A stretch of 64,000 bases of DNA, taken from contig BPGU01000001.1 in the NCBI GenBank assembly GCA_026003195.1, positions 1,225,398-1,289,397 on the forward strand, read 5' to 3'. How positions within the stretch are numbered: the stretch's first letter is position 1; the number at the start of each line of letters is the position of its first letter. The notes beneath the pieces are model-generated. The model was not told the origin of the DNA. It saw only the letters and a list, made by a program, of their open reading frames with translations, and searched no databases. The position numbers and the translations under genes are program-made. The DNA comes from Armatimonadota bacterium. GTDB lineage: Bacteria; Armatimonadota; HRBIN16. Positions 35,721 to 44,246 of the stretch are shown here, in pieces.

Positions 35721-37127
35721 TTAACCCTCCTTTTCCTCCTTCTTAATTTCGGGCAAGCTGGCAGCTGCAATGGATTGTCCTACGCGCCGCGCCTTTTCGT
35801 CAGGCAGATTCACGCTGACTCGTGTCGCCAGCTCGGGGAACTCGGTTTGCAGAACCTCTTTCGCCTTCTCCAGGATAATATGTCCACCTTCGCCCGAGGT
35901 GACACGTCCCAGTACCAGCACATGCTGCAGGTCGTAGAAATCGGCGTAATGTGCGATGCCGTATCCCAGGTAAACGCCGATAGTCTCATAGACGGGGCGG
36001 GTACGAGAGTCGCCGCTGGCGTGCAGGTCCTGGAAACTCTTCAATCGCTCTGCCAGCCCCAGGCTCTCGTCCAGATGGATGCCTGCTACCGGAGCCAGTC
36101 GGAAAATCGCCTGTTGCGAGAAGTACAGCGCACCCACTCCCCTGTCGCCCGACCACTCGTCCACGGGCGCGTCGGGAGCGTAGTCCACAGGAGCAAACGC
36201 CAGCTCGTTCAGCCAGTTGGTGATATTGCCTTCAGGTGTGACGTAGCCCGCTGCTTCGCTGGAGCCCATCGCCACACCGAGGATAGCGTTCACCCCCAGG
36301 CTCATCGATCCTGCCAGCGCGGTGACCTCGCCATCGTTGGCTACCTCCAGAGGCACGCCCCATTCCTTCTGCACGCGCAGGAAGATGTCTTTCGCCTTCG
36401 CGTTAAACACGTCTCTGGGCACACCGCGGAAGAGCGAAGCCACCATCACGCGGTTGTTGATCCACACACCCGCCGAGCTCACGCCAATAGCGTCCACGCG
36501 GGGCATTCGTGCCGCCGCCCGATGCAGGGCAGACATAATCTCGTGGTAATGGTAGCTGGGGTCAGTCTGCGGACGCGGGTCCCATACAACTTCCTCGCTA
36601 AATACGTCCTTGCCCTCAATCACGGCGGATACTTTACGGTCGCTGGCACCCAGATCCAGACCGATCCGGCAACCGTCTAGGTGCCTGCCCAATGCCTTTG
36701 CCATCTCGTTGGGGGCAGGAACCTTCTCGGCATCGGTAACGACCACCTCGAAGGGACGCTCGTACACCGTTTCGCCCATGAAGTCGTAGTCAAAAGCACG
36801 CTCCCCTTCGGGTGAATACGTCTTCTGAAGATACTCCCCAATCTGGGACGGACCGCCGAGGTATACCCTGTACCCCCCCTTCTGCCAGAGCAGAAACTTG
36901 ACGATGCGCTCCACATACTGCAGGTTCTGCTCGAAGTCCGCCGAGCCGGTGGCAAACACCTCCGTGCGATACACCGAGCGGGTGCCGTCGGCGCGCTCTA
37001 CGCCGATAACCATGGGCACGCCCTGCCCGGAGGCTCTGACCTTCTCACGAAACGCACGGTTCGCCAGCACAGCAGGACGGAACGACTCGTCCAATGGAGG
37101 GACTACACGAGGCTTCACCAGTTCCAT
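35721..37127 (-). CDS. Divergent ROK-like protein with N-terminal extension
   Basis: 468 aa, much longer than usual ROK kinases. Residues about 1-160 form an unfamiliar domain (VIGVERADGTRSVYRTEVFA and GGYRVYLGGPSQIGEYLQKT). The ROK part starts with IGLDLGASDRKVSAVIEG, has GVSSAGVWINN, VANDGEVTALAGS at the catalytic Asp position, and AMGSSEAAGYV. The CxCG zinc motif is absent. It may be a sugar kinase of unknown specificity or a regulatory ROK relative. AAGGAG lies about 11 bases before the start. First gene of the ROK-like/PIG-L/ROK/small-protein operon. Confidence 0.75.
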   Translation of the reverse strand: MELVKPRVVPPLDESFRPAVLANRAFREKVRASGQGVPMVIGVERADGTRSVYRTEVFATGSADFEQNLQYVERIVKFLLWQKGGYRVYLGGPSQIGEYLQKTYSPEGERAFDYDFMGETVYERPFEVVVTDAEKVPAPNEMAKALGRHLDGCRIGLDLGASDRKVSAVIEGKDVFSEEVVWDPRPQTDPSYHYHEIMSALHRAAARMPRVDAIGVSSAGVWINNRVMVASLFRGVPRDVFNAKAKDIFLRVQKEWGVPLEVANDGEVTALAGSMSLGVNAILGVAMGSSEAAGYVTPEGNITNWLNELAFAPVDYAPDAPVDEWSGDRGVGALYFSQQAIFRLAPVAGIHLDESLGLAERLKSFQDLHASGDSRTRPVYETIGVYLGYGIAHYADFYDLQHVLVLGRVTSGEGGHIILEKAKEVLQTEFPELATRVSVNLPDEKARRVGQSIAAASLPEIKKEEKEG

Positions 37128-37215
37128 GCTTCATCCGTCTCCTTTGCATCTATCTTGTGCTGACATTACTAATTCGCTATCAGCAGCAATTTTCCTGCAG
37201 GGAGGTGAAGACAGG

Positions 37216-37995
37216 TTAAGCGCTCGTGTTGCTGCCGTCGCCTTTTAATCGGCGCAGTTCCTCCTCCAGTTCGCGCAGGCGTGCTTCCAGCTCGGCGCGG
37301 CGTTGTGCCTCCTCTTCCGCTAAGCGTGTAGCCTCCGCCTCGCGTCTCCTTGCTTCCTCCAGCTGTGCATATAACTGCAGCGTTGCTTCCGTCGCTTCCC
37401 GAATCGAAGGGAGAAAAGCTTGCTGCACCGGGTCCCAGAGGCGCACCAGATACCCCTCGTCCTCAGCTCGCACCATAATCCGCAATCCCAGCTGCTCACT
37501 GGTCACCCACCATTCACGGTCATTTGGTCGCTCGCTGGGAACCTGCTGATACTCGCGCCCCACCAGCCGGTGCAGCATCAACGGCTCGATTAGGTACTCG
37601 CGGGTCACATCAATCATGATGTACTCCTTGACGCCCAACCGCTGGTAGAGCCGGTACTTTCTGTCCAGGTCCTCGCCCGCGGTGGAGCGAGAGGTCAGCT
37701 CGAAGATGACATCAGGCGCTTTACCCTCCTCCCACACTTTCCAGGTGGGACGGGGTGGTCTCTTGGACACACCAAAGACCACGTACACGTCCGGCGCGAC
37801 GCGCTGATGGGGATTACCCTCGATCCAGTACATAAACTGATTGCCCGCAACGTACACGTCCTCTCGCGGAGCAAAGTACGCCTGCAGGGCAGTAATCAGG
37901 TAAATCATCGCTTCCAGATGTTCGGGGGTTTCTGCCATCGGTTTCCCATCCGAGTAAGGGTAATGTACGACCTGTTTTGCCTGTACCACAGACAT
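37216..37995 (-). CDS. Uma2-family (DUF820) putative restriction-like endonuclease
   Basis: 259 aa. The start at 37995 has GGGAGG upstream, and a TATAAT box lies on the minus strand at 38014-38019. The PD-(D/E)xK-type core shows VAPDVYVVFG, APDVIFELTSRST and DLDRKYRLYQRLGVKEYIMID. The last ~55 residues are a Glu/Arg/Ala-rich coiled coil, common in this family. Uma2 proteins occur in many copies in cyanobacteria, Armatimonadota and others, and their function is not established. Confidence 0.88.
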   Translation of the reverse strand: MSVVQAKQVVHYPYSDGKPMAETPEHLEAMIYLITALQAYFAPREDVYVAGNQFMYWIEGNPHQRVAPDVYVVFGVSKRPPRPTWKVWEEGKAPDVIFELTSRSTAGEDLDRKYRLYQRLGVKEYIMIDVTREYLIEPLMLHRLVGREYQQVPSERPNDREWWVTSEQLGLRIMVRAEDEGYLVRLWDPVQQAFLPSIREATEATLQLYAQLEEARRREAEATRLAEEEAQRRAELEARLRELEEELRRLKGDGSNTSA

Positions 37996-38232
37996 CACCA
38001 CCACCTCCCTTCTATTATAACCCGAACGCGCGGCAAGAATGAAGAGGGTTCGTGACTTTAGATGAGATGAAAAGAGAAGCACCCTGGCAAGAGACCCGCC
38101 TTCCCAGAGAGTAACGTTTAGCAGACTACCAGGTCTTTGTGTCAGCATGAAGCAGACATGTGGCTTCCAAACCTCGTGGTTCGACACCGCGTGTCCCTGT
38201 GGAAGGCGAGACTCCTGCCGGGCAGGTCCCAA

Positions 38233-38769
38233 TTACCGCTGGATGCGTCGCCTGCGCACGAACAGCATCAATAGTCCCGACGCAAACACCGTGACTGTGG
38301 CAGGCTCCGGAACGGGTGCTCCCTGCACCTCCAGCTGCCAGGTCGCCCCCAGCGCTACACCTGAGGCTCCGCCTATTTCGTCAAACTCTAGCACGGCGGT
38401 GGGCGTATAAAGCGCGGAAGGAGCATCTGATGCGACATCGATGCCAAAGAGCGGAAAGCCATGATACTCGTACGGCTCAAAGTGCAGTGTGAGGTCGGTC
38501 AGGTCATTGATCGCCCAGTCGTAAAAGGGCATGTCGTCGGTGGTCACGCCTACCGCGACCAGCCCGTTGCTAAAGGAAACGAAACGAATGTCTATAGGGT
38601 CGCTACCCCAGTACTGCAGGAAACCCCATACCGTGTAGTAGCTGCTGCCTGCGGATAGCACCAGCTCATCAGGGGTAACAAAGAAATCCCACTGCGCTCG
38701 TGCGATGCCTGAAAGCAGCATCAGGTAAAGCGCGAGAACGACACCGAGATACCGAAACCGCTTGTTCAT
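38233..38769 (-). CDS. PEP-CTERM sorting-domain protein, 178 aa
   Basis: The start follows GGAGG. A signal peptide (YLGVVLALYLMLLSGIARA) precedes a beta-rich body with WDFFVTPDELVLSAGSSYY, and a canonical PVPEPATVTVFASGLLMLF plus RRRRIQR tail ends it. The protein should be exported and processed by an exosortase. It lies downstream of the large HAF/IPT protein gene on the same strand, 74 bp away. No sigma-54 site was found before it. Confidence 0.88.
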   Translation of the reverse strand: MNKRFRYLGVVLALYLMLLSGIARAQWDFFVTPDELVLSAGSSYYTVWGFLQYWGSDPIDIRFVSFSNGLVAVGVTTDDMPFYDWAINDLTDLTLHFEPYEYHGFPLFGIDVASDAPSALYTPTAVLEFDEIGGASGVALGATWQLEVQGAPVPEPATVTVFASGLLMLFVRRRRIQR

Positions 38770-38843
38770 TTTCAGAACCTCCAGATGAGTATGATGTTGC
38801 CTCCCCCCCGATTTCTCGGGAGAGAGGTAGGACGAAGGCGAAC

Positions 38844-41075
38844 TTAAGGAACTGTCACAATGCGCGACACGCTCCAGCTGCCCTGGTTGCTCGTACCGGC
38901 AACCCAGATAACGAACGATTGCCCGCTCTGGATGTTGGGGGTCGTGAACTCGAAAATCAGCTGCACGCTCTGTCCTGCTGTCAATCCCGACAGACCGGGG
39001 TCCGGCAGAAGCACGGTAGGTTGTCCATTCAGCGTCGCAGAAGTCAACCTTCCTCCTGTCATTGCGCCACCACCCTCATTTTTGATGGTCACAAACACCT
39101 GACTCACCACGTTGGGGGCGATATGCGCATCAGTCATGCGCAGGGAAGGTGAGCCGCCCGGACCAGTGCCAGGCGGTGGTGGAGGCGGAGTAACCCGTCG
39201 CGCGATGACCTTGAAACCGATACCGTTGGACCACCAACCCGAGCCGGGGTTATACACATTCACGTAGTATGTCCCCGCGTTTGCCGCCAGGCTCTTCGAG
39301 GCGGTGGCACGCAGTTCCGCGCTGGATACGTAGGTGGTTGGCAGCTCGTTCCCGCCGAAATACACCTTCGCCCCGTTCTCGAAACCGCTTCCCGCCACCC
39401 GGATAGCGAAGTCCGACGACGGATTCTGCAAGATAGAGTTCGGTGTGAGGCGCGTGACAGACGGTATCGCTACCGTCACCACAAACTGCAGGCTGTTGGA
39501 GTAATCGTCCAGTGAAGGCTCGTACACCCGCACCACGTAGACGCCCGGCGTAGTGAGTAGACCCTCCGGTAGGTCCGCCTGCAACTCGTTTGACGAGAGA
39601 AAAGTGGTGGATAGCCATGTGCCATCGAACTCCATCTGCGACGCTGTCGTGAAGTGAGAACCCTGCACGCGCAGCTGCACCCTTGTAGAACCCGCCCGCA
39701 CACCCGAAGGTGACATCAGACTGAGCATCGGCGACTGTCCAGAACCAATGGTGCAGGTCAACTCGCCGGAACGATTCCCGCCAGGCGGCGGCACGAAAGG
39801 GTTGAAAACCGCTACCTGTGCAGTGCCGGGCGATGCCACCGCCCAGTCGGGCACTTCTGCCTTCATCTGTGTGGGGCTGATGTAGGTTGTTCCTAAAGCA
39901 TAGCCATTCCACTGCACGACTGCATTCGGGCGGAAGCCTCTGCCCTCCACGGTCAGTGTGAATCTACCGCTACCTGCCGATACGGTAGACGGACTGAGGT
40001 TGGACAATTCGGACACAGGTGTGCTGGATGAGGTTGTTGCCAACACTGCGCGCCAGTCTCCTCTCGTGTTACTGGTGCCTATCAATACGTTGCCGTCTGC
40101 AGAGGCGTCTGTCACTCCCCCCAACGGATAGATGTAGTCGCCCGCCGGGCTGAGGCTTTGCAGGAATTGCCTCAGGTACTGCGGAGGTAGTGTGATGCTA
40201 TGCCAGATGACAGCCGCGTAAACTTCTCCCTCCGGGCCGTACCATCCTGCCTCCGGGTCGTCGTATGGCACTCGCCACGTGCCTGCCGCCCGGGGTTGCC
40301 CGTCCGCTCCACGCCATACCGCTCCGATGAACGGCACCGTTCGCCCTTGAGTTTGCGGAGTAACGGGCAGGCGAGGCAGGATAACAACACCTGTGCTCTC
40401 GCTCCAGATAAAGGCTTCGTACTGAGAGCCTACCCAGATAGCCCCTGCAACCAGCGAGCCATCGGCGGAGACCGCTTGTGGATAAGCATAGCGCGGAAGC
40501 GGGATATATGCCCCGCCGATACGCTCGACGAAGCCCGTTTCCGTCCTGCCCGACCCGCTAACGCTACCAATCACCGTGCTTCCATCGCGAGAGATGCGCG
40601 TTGGTCGAAGCGTGTAGGTGTAGCCGATTCCCGCACTGGGCCACACTTTGATATCCGTGCCTGTGGTCAGGTCGCGCAGGGCGGCGTAGTCACGCCACAG
40701 GATGAAGCGGGTTGCGGCATCGTCTATCGCCCATGCGTTGCTGGGGCTCGCAAAGAACTGGGGGGCGCTATTTACCCTCCATACAAACGCACCGTCGCGC
40801 ACTGCACCAACCGCGACGCTTCCATCGAACGAGATACCGTTTGCGTAGCCCCATGCCCCCGGAAACAACCTTACCCAGCCATCCATGATGCTCCATACCG
40901 CGGGCTCCGTCGCCTCCATCGTGGTCATTGCTGCCGCAACAGAGTTTCCATCGCCTGAGAGAGCACTAAGATACGTGGCACCAGGTGGGCGCAGGTATTC
41001 GAAGAACTGCGCATAGGCTGGCGTGAACCCCAGCGATACCACGCATAACAGCAAAGGTAAAGCACGTCTGAACAT
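38844..41075 (-). CDS. Secreted HAF-repeat and IPT/TIG-domain protein
   Basis: 743 aa with a signal peptide (LPLLLCVVSLGFTPAYAQ). Residues about 25-340 contain degenerate HAF-type repeats (SALSGDGNSVAAAM, GISFDGSVAVGAV, ISRDGSTVIGS, AVSADGSLVAGA, DASADGNVLIGT), predicted to form beta-propeller blades. Three IPT/TIG Ig-like repeats follow (about 350-620: LSPSTVSAGSGRFTLTVEG, SPSGVRAGSTRVQLRVQG, LTPNSILQNPSSDFAIRV), then a Pro/Gly linker and a CARDB-like last domain (MTDAHIAPNVVSQVFVTIK). It is a surface or extracellular protein. The direct repeat at 41175 may regulate it. Confidence 0.85.
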   Translation of the reverse strand: MFRRALPLLLCVVSLGFTPAYAQFFEYLRPPGATYLSALSGDGNSVAAAMTTMEATEPAVWSIMDGWVRLFPGAWGYANGISFDGSVAVGAVRDGAFVWRVNSAPQFFASPSNAWAIDDAATRFILWRDYAALRDLTTGTDIKVWPSAGIGYTYTLRPTRISRDGSTVIGSVSGSGRTETGFVERIGGAYIPLPRYAYPQAVSADGSLVAGAIWVGSQYEAFIWSESTGVVILPRLPVTPQTQGRTVPFIGAVWRGADGQPRAAGTWRVPYDDPEAGWYGPEGEVYAAVIWHSITLPPQYLRQFLQSLSPAGDYIYPLGGVTDASADGNVLIGTSNTRGDWRAVLATTSSSTPVSELSNLSPSTVSAGSGRFTLTVEGRGFRPNAVVQWNGYALGTTYISPTQMKAEVPDWAVASPGTAQVAVFNPFVPPPGGNRSGELTCTIGSGQSPMLSLMSPSGVRAGSTRVQLRVQGSHFTTASQMEFDGTWLSTTFLSSNELQADLPEGLLTTPGVYVVRVYEPSLDDYSNSLQFVVTVAIPSVTRLTPNSILQNPSSDFAIRVAGSGFENGAKVYFGGNELPTTYVSSAELRATASKSLAANAGTYYVNVYNPGSGWWSNGIGFKVIARRVTPPPPPPGTGPGGSPSLRMTDAHIAPNVVSQVFVTIKNEGGGAMTGGRLTSATLNGQPTVLLPDPGLSGLTAGQSVQLIFEFTTPNIQSGQSFVIWVAGTSNQGSWSVSRIVTVP

Positions 41076-41174
41076 TTCATATTCCTCCTGTCACAGATAG
41101 ACAAGGGCATCGAGGCTATGCGTCACGGCATCGCCTGCGAGCACCTTTATTGCAGGTGGAGTATGGCACAGGGG

Positions 41175-41193
41175 CGTTACAAAAACGTTACAA
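41175..41193. promoter_or_regulatory. Direct repeat with 11-bp period, candidate SARP site
   Basis: CGTTACAA occurs at 41175-41182 and again at 41186-41193. SARP regulators are known to bind direct repeats spaced by 11 bp. The site is 100 bp upstream of the HAF/IPT gene start (minus strand) and just beyond the 3' end of a SARP-type gene, so regulation of the secreted protein by that regulator is plausible. Confidence 0.45.
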
Positions 41194-41296
41194 CGGGAGA
41201 GATTTCGAAAATTGTCTCGAAAATCGAAAGGATGTCATACCTATTCCAGCGATTCCGCACACTGAGGAAAAGGACAAAACCGTTCTTCACAGAGTG

Positions 41297-44206
41297 TCAA
41301 ATCATGTTCGGCAATGCTTCCACAAGGGTGATGACATCCTGCACTGATAGCGAACGTCCCCATCCTACCTGCTGTTGATAAGCTTCCTTGCCCATCCGTC
41401 GGCGCAATATCCCTTCCGCTTCGCCAGGAGGGGAAGCAGAGGAAGGAAGATGTAGCCTTCGCCTCAGAGATTGGCATGCTCCTGCCAGCTGTGCTCCTGC
41501 CTCGTCCCACTCGATGCGCACGCAGAGCTCGGTGAGGGTTTCCATAACCTCCAGAATCCCGGGTAAATCTTCTATGCGGGCGCGTATCTGCAGAGCGCGG
41601 AGAACCTGCCGGGCGCATTCCATATTGTCTCCCCCGCGAAGGGCAATCTTCGCCATGTTATGATGCACGAACCCCAGCGCGTAATGGTCAGCACTCCGCT
41701 GCGCGAGATGAAGGCAGGAGTGGTACACTGTTCTGGCGCGATCGATGTGCCCGGCTCGTTGTGCCAGATTGCCCACCCACATTGTGGCGTAAGTGAGCGC
41801 CTCTATACTACCTGCTTCCTCCGCCAGCATCGCGCTTTGTGTATAGACTGCTTCTGCCTGCTCGTATCTTCCCATCCGGTAAAAAACATTGCCCAGCCAT
41901 ACTGTGGCGAAAGCCTGTCCTTCCCGGTCATTCTGCCGTTCGAAACGGCGCAGGCTCTGACGCAACAGATGCTCTGCCACAGCAAGGTCTCTCTGCATCC
42001 ATGCCAGCGCGCCTGCACCCATCGCCACCCATGCCCACCAGTGCGAGGTCTCCTCGTCGGCTGCCCCTCCGTAATCCGCCACCAACCTGTCCAGCACTGC
42101 CCTGCCCTCTACGAGAATACCGTGCATCATCCAGAACACCCACAAGTTTGCCGCCATCTGCAGTGCATCAGGGGTATTGCGCACAGTATCGCGCCGTAGA
42201 GCATAATCCATCGCTGCCATCATATTCTGATGCTCACGTGCCACCATCTTCGACCACTGCGTCGCCTGTGCACCTGTTCTGTTCCGATGGGCAAGATCAG
42301 CACGATGGCTGAAAAACAAAAGGTGCCGAGCAAAGGCATCGTCGGCGTACGGCTCCCTGTGCAGATTCTGAAGGGCGTATTGCCGCACCAACTCCAGCAT
42401 CTGATAACGTGCTTCCCCATCTTGCTCCTCCATCCGCACCAGCGAGCATTCGATAAGCGCGTCCAGAGTATCCAGCACAGCGACGTCCGGCACGGTATCC
42501 TCGCTAGGCACCTGCCCCGTCAGCACACAGCCGGCACCCGCGATGTTCCACCCTCCCGCAAATACCGACAGCATGTTGAACGCCTTTTTCAGATCCGGCG
42601 ACAGCAGGGCGTAGCTCCACTCCAGCGAGGCGTGCAGGGAGCGATGACGCTCTGGCTGCAGGGAGTTGGGCGCGCTCAATGTGTGTGCCTGTTGCTGGAT
42701 AGTGTGCAGTATTTGAGATGGCGAGAGCACCCGAGCTCTGGAGGCGGCGAGGATGAGAGCCAGGGGCACTCCTTCTAGATATTCGCAAATCTTTGCGACA
42801 GCAAGCGCGTTTTCTGGCGTCAGATCGAACCCCGCACGCACTGTCTGAGCGTGTTGGACGAAAAGCTGCACGCTAGGGCAACTTTGCAACAGTGCCAGAG
42901 TACTACTGTCCGGCAAGCTGTCTGCTTCTCGCCATCCCTCTGTCGAGGGTGTTTGCAGCGGACACAGGCGCAGTATCTGTTCACCGGACAAACCCGTCCT
43001 CCGACGCGAAGTCACCAGTACCTGGAATAACGGCAGACGCTGCAACAGGTCAGAGACCACCCGCACCCCACCGGAGTCCACCTGCTCGAAATTGTCCAGC
43101 ACCAGCAGCGAGGGATAACCTCCCAGTACCTGCACTACCGCATCCATCAGCCGCTCAGCAGGCATAACGGCACCGGTGGCGTGCAGGATGCGCTCCAGCA
43201 AAGCATGTCCTTCTCTCACGTCTGCCACATCCACGAACCAGGCGCGTTGTCCTTTACTGACCAGCCTTCGGGCAACCTCTATCGCCAGGCTGGTCTTGCC
43301 AATACCTCCTTCTCCGGTGATGGTGACAAGGCGCGTGGCGTTTGTGTCGAGCATTTGCATCAGACGCGCCGTTTCGCGTTCGCGCCCGAACAGCCCGGTT
43401 GGTGCAGGCGGCAGTCTGCTGTCACACAGCTGCTGGGCAGCTTGCTGCGTGTATCGGACATCATCTTGCGCCTGTATCGCCAGCTGCTGTATGGCACGGG
43501 AGGGGGTGGTATCCAGCTGCTCGCGGAGGAGATGCTCCCACTCGCGGTATACCCGCTTCGCCTCTGCCGGATAGCCTCTCGCCAGATAGATACGCATCAG
43601 CGCCAGGCGAGGCTCCTCGCGCAAGGGATCACAGGCAATACCCCGGAGGGCATACTCCTGAGCGTCCTCACGTTGTCCTCGTTCCTCCAGCAGGCGGATG
43701 AGTTCATCTAACGCGCGAAAATGACGCTCCGCTGTCTGCTGCTGCAGCTGTAACACCCAATCCTCGTAGAATCCTTTCAGTGGTACGTCGGTGTAGTAAT
43801 CTATGGCACGCTGCAGGTAGGCGATACGTTCCGGGAGGTCTGAGAGGCGGCGTGCCAGACGGAGGTTGTGCTCCATATCGTTCAGGTCGGTCGTCACAGC
43901 GTCGGAGCGCAAGCCAATGCCGAAATTGTCCGAGTAGAACACTGCGTCAGCAGGTATGCCCCCCTGCTCTATCTGTTTGCGCAGAGAGCTCAGCGCAACA
44001 CGCAGGCTGGTGCGTCCCACATCGATATCGCTATCCTCCCACAGGAGGTCGATGAGAGCCTCACGAGGGTGCGTCTGGCGCAGATGCGAGGCAAGGTATG
44101 CGATCAGCAGTGCAGTCTTCTGGGTACGAAAGTGCGTGATGGTCTGCGTCGGCGTGATCAGGCGCAAACCGCCGAAGAGTTCCACACGACATAAGGAAGC
44201 TGCCAA
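41297..44206 (-). CDS. SARP-type regulator: winged helix, BTAD, NB-ARC-like ATPase and TPRs
   Basis: 969 aa. Residues about 1-95 are an OmpR-like winged helix (VELFGGLRL, FRTQKTALLIAYLASH, LIDLLWEDSD). The bacterial transcriptional activation domain follows (about 100-250; RYIAYL-type helices, REEPRLALMRIYLARG). An AAA/NB-ARC ATPase has Walker A GEGGIGKTSLAIE (about 295) and Walker B SLLVLDNFEQ. The last third is TPR-like (GQAFATVWLGNVFYRMGRYEQA and related). This is AfsR-like architecture: a signal-responsive activator of nearby genes. Its neighbours on both sides are HAF-repeat secreted proteins. Confidence 0.9.
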   Translation of the reverse strand: MAASLCRVELFGGLRLITPTQTITHFRTQKTALLIAYLASHLRQTHPREALIDLLWEDSDIDVGRTSLRVALSSLRKQIEQGGIPADAVFYSDNFGIGLRSDAVTTDLNDMEHNLRLARRLSDLPERIAYLQRAIDYYTDVPLKGFYEDWVLQLQQQTAERHFRALDELIRLLEERGQREDAQEYALRGIACDPLREEPRLALMRIYLARGYPAEAKRVYREWEHLLREQLDTTPSRAIQQLAIQAQDDVRYTQQAAQQLCDSRLPPAPTGLFGRERETARLMQMLDTNATRLVTITGEGGIGKTSLAIEVARRLVSKGQRAWFVDVADVREGHALLERILHATGAVMPAERLMDAVVQVLGGYPSLLVLDNFEQVDSGGVRVVSDLLQRLPLFQVLVTSRRRTGLSGEQILRLCPLQTPSTEGWREADSLPDSSTLALLQSCPSVQLFVQHAQTVRAGFDLTPENALAVAKICEYLEGVPLALILAASRARVLSPSQILHTIQQQAHTLSAPNSLQPERHRSLHASLEWSYALLSPDLKKAFNMLSVFAGGWNIAGAGCVLTGQVPSEDTVPDVAVLDTLDALIECSLVRMEEQDGEARYQMLELVRQYALQNLHREPYADDAFARHLLFFSHRADLAHRNRTGAQATQWSKMVAREHQNMMAAMDYALRRDTVRNTPDALQMAANLWVFWMMHGILVEGRAVLDRLVADYGGAADEETSHWWAWVAMGAGALAWMQRDLAVAEHLLRQSLRRFERQNDREGQAFATVWLGNVFYRMGRYEQAEAVYTQSAMLAEEAGSIEALTYATMWVGNLAQRAGHIDRARTVYHSCLHLAQRSADHYALGFVHHNMAKIALRGGDNMECARQVLRALQIRARIEDLPGILEVMETLTELCVRIEWDEAGAQLAGACQSLRRRLHLPSSASPPGEAEGILRRRMGKEAYQQQVGWGRSLSVQDVITLVEALPNMI

Positions 44207-44246
44207 GCTGTTCCCCCATAGGCACGAGGCACGTCAAAGTTATCGG

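Noticed and set aside
38020-38232. Possible structured repeat before the Uma2 gene
   Set aside because: Only a short CCTGCC/GGCAGG palindrome is visible; nothing stronger to report.
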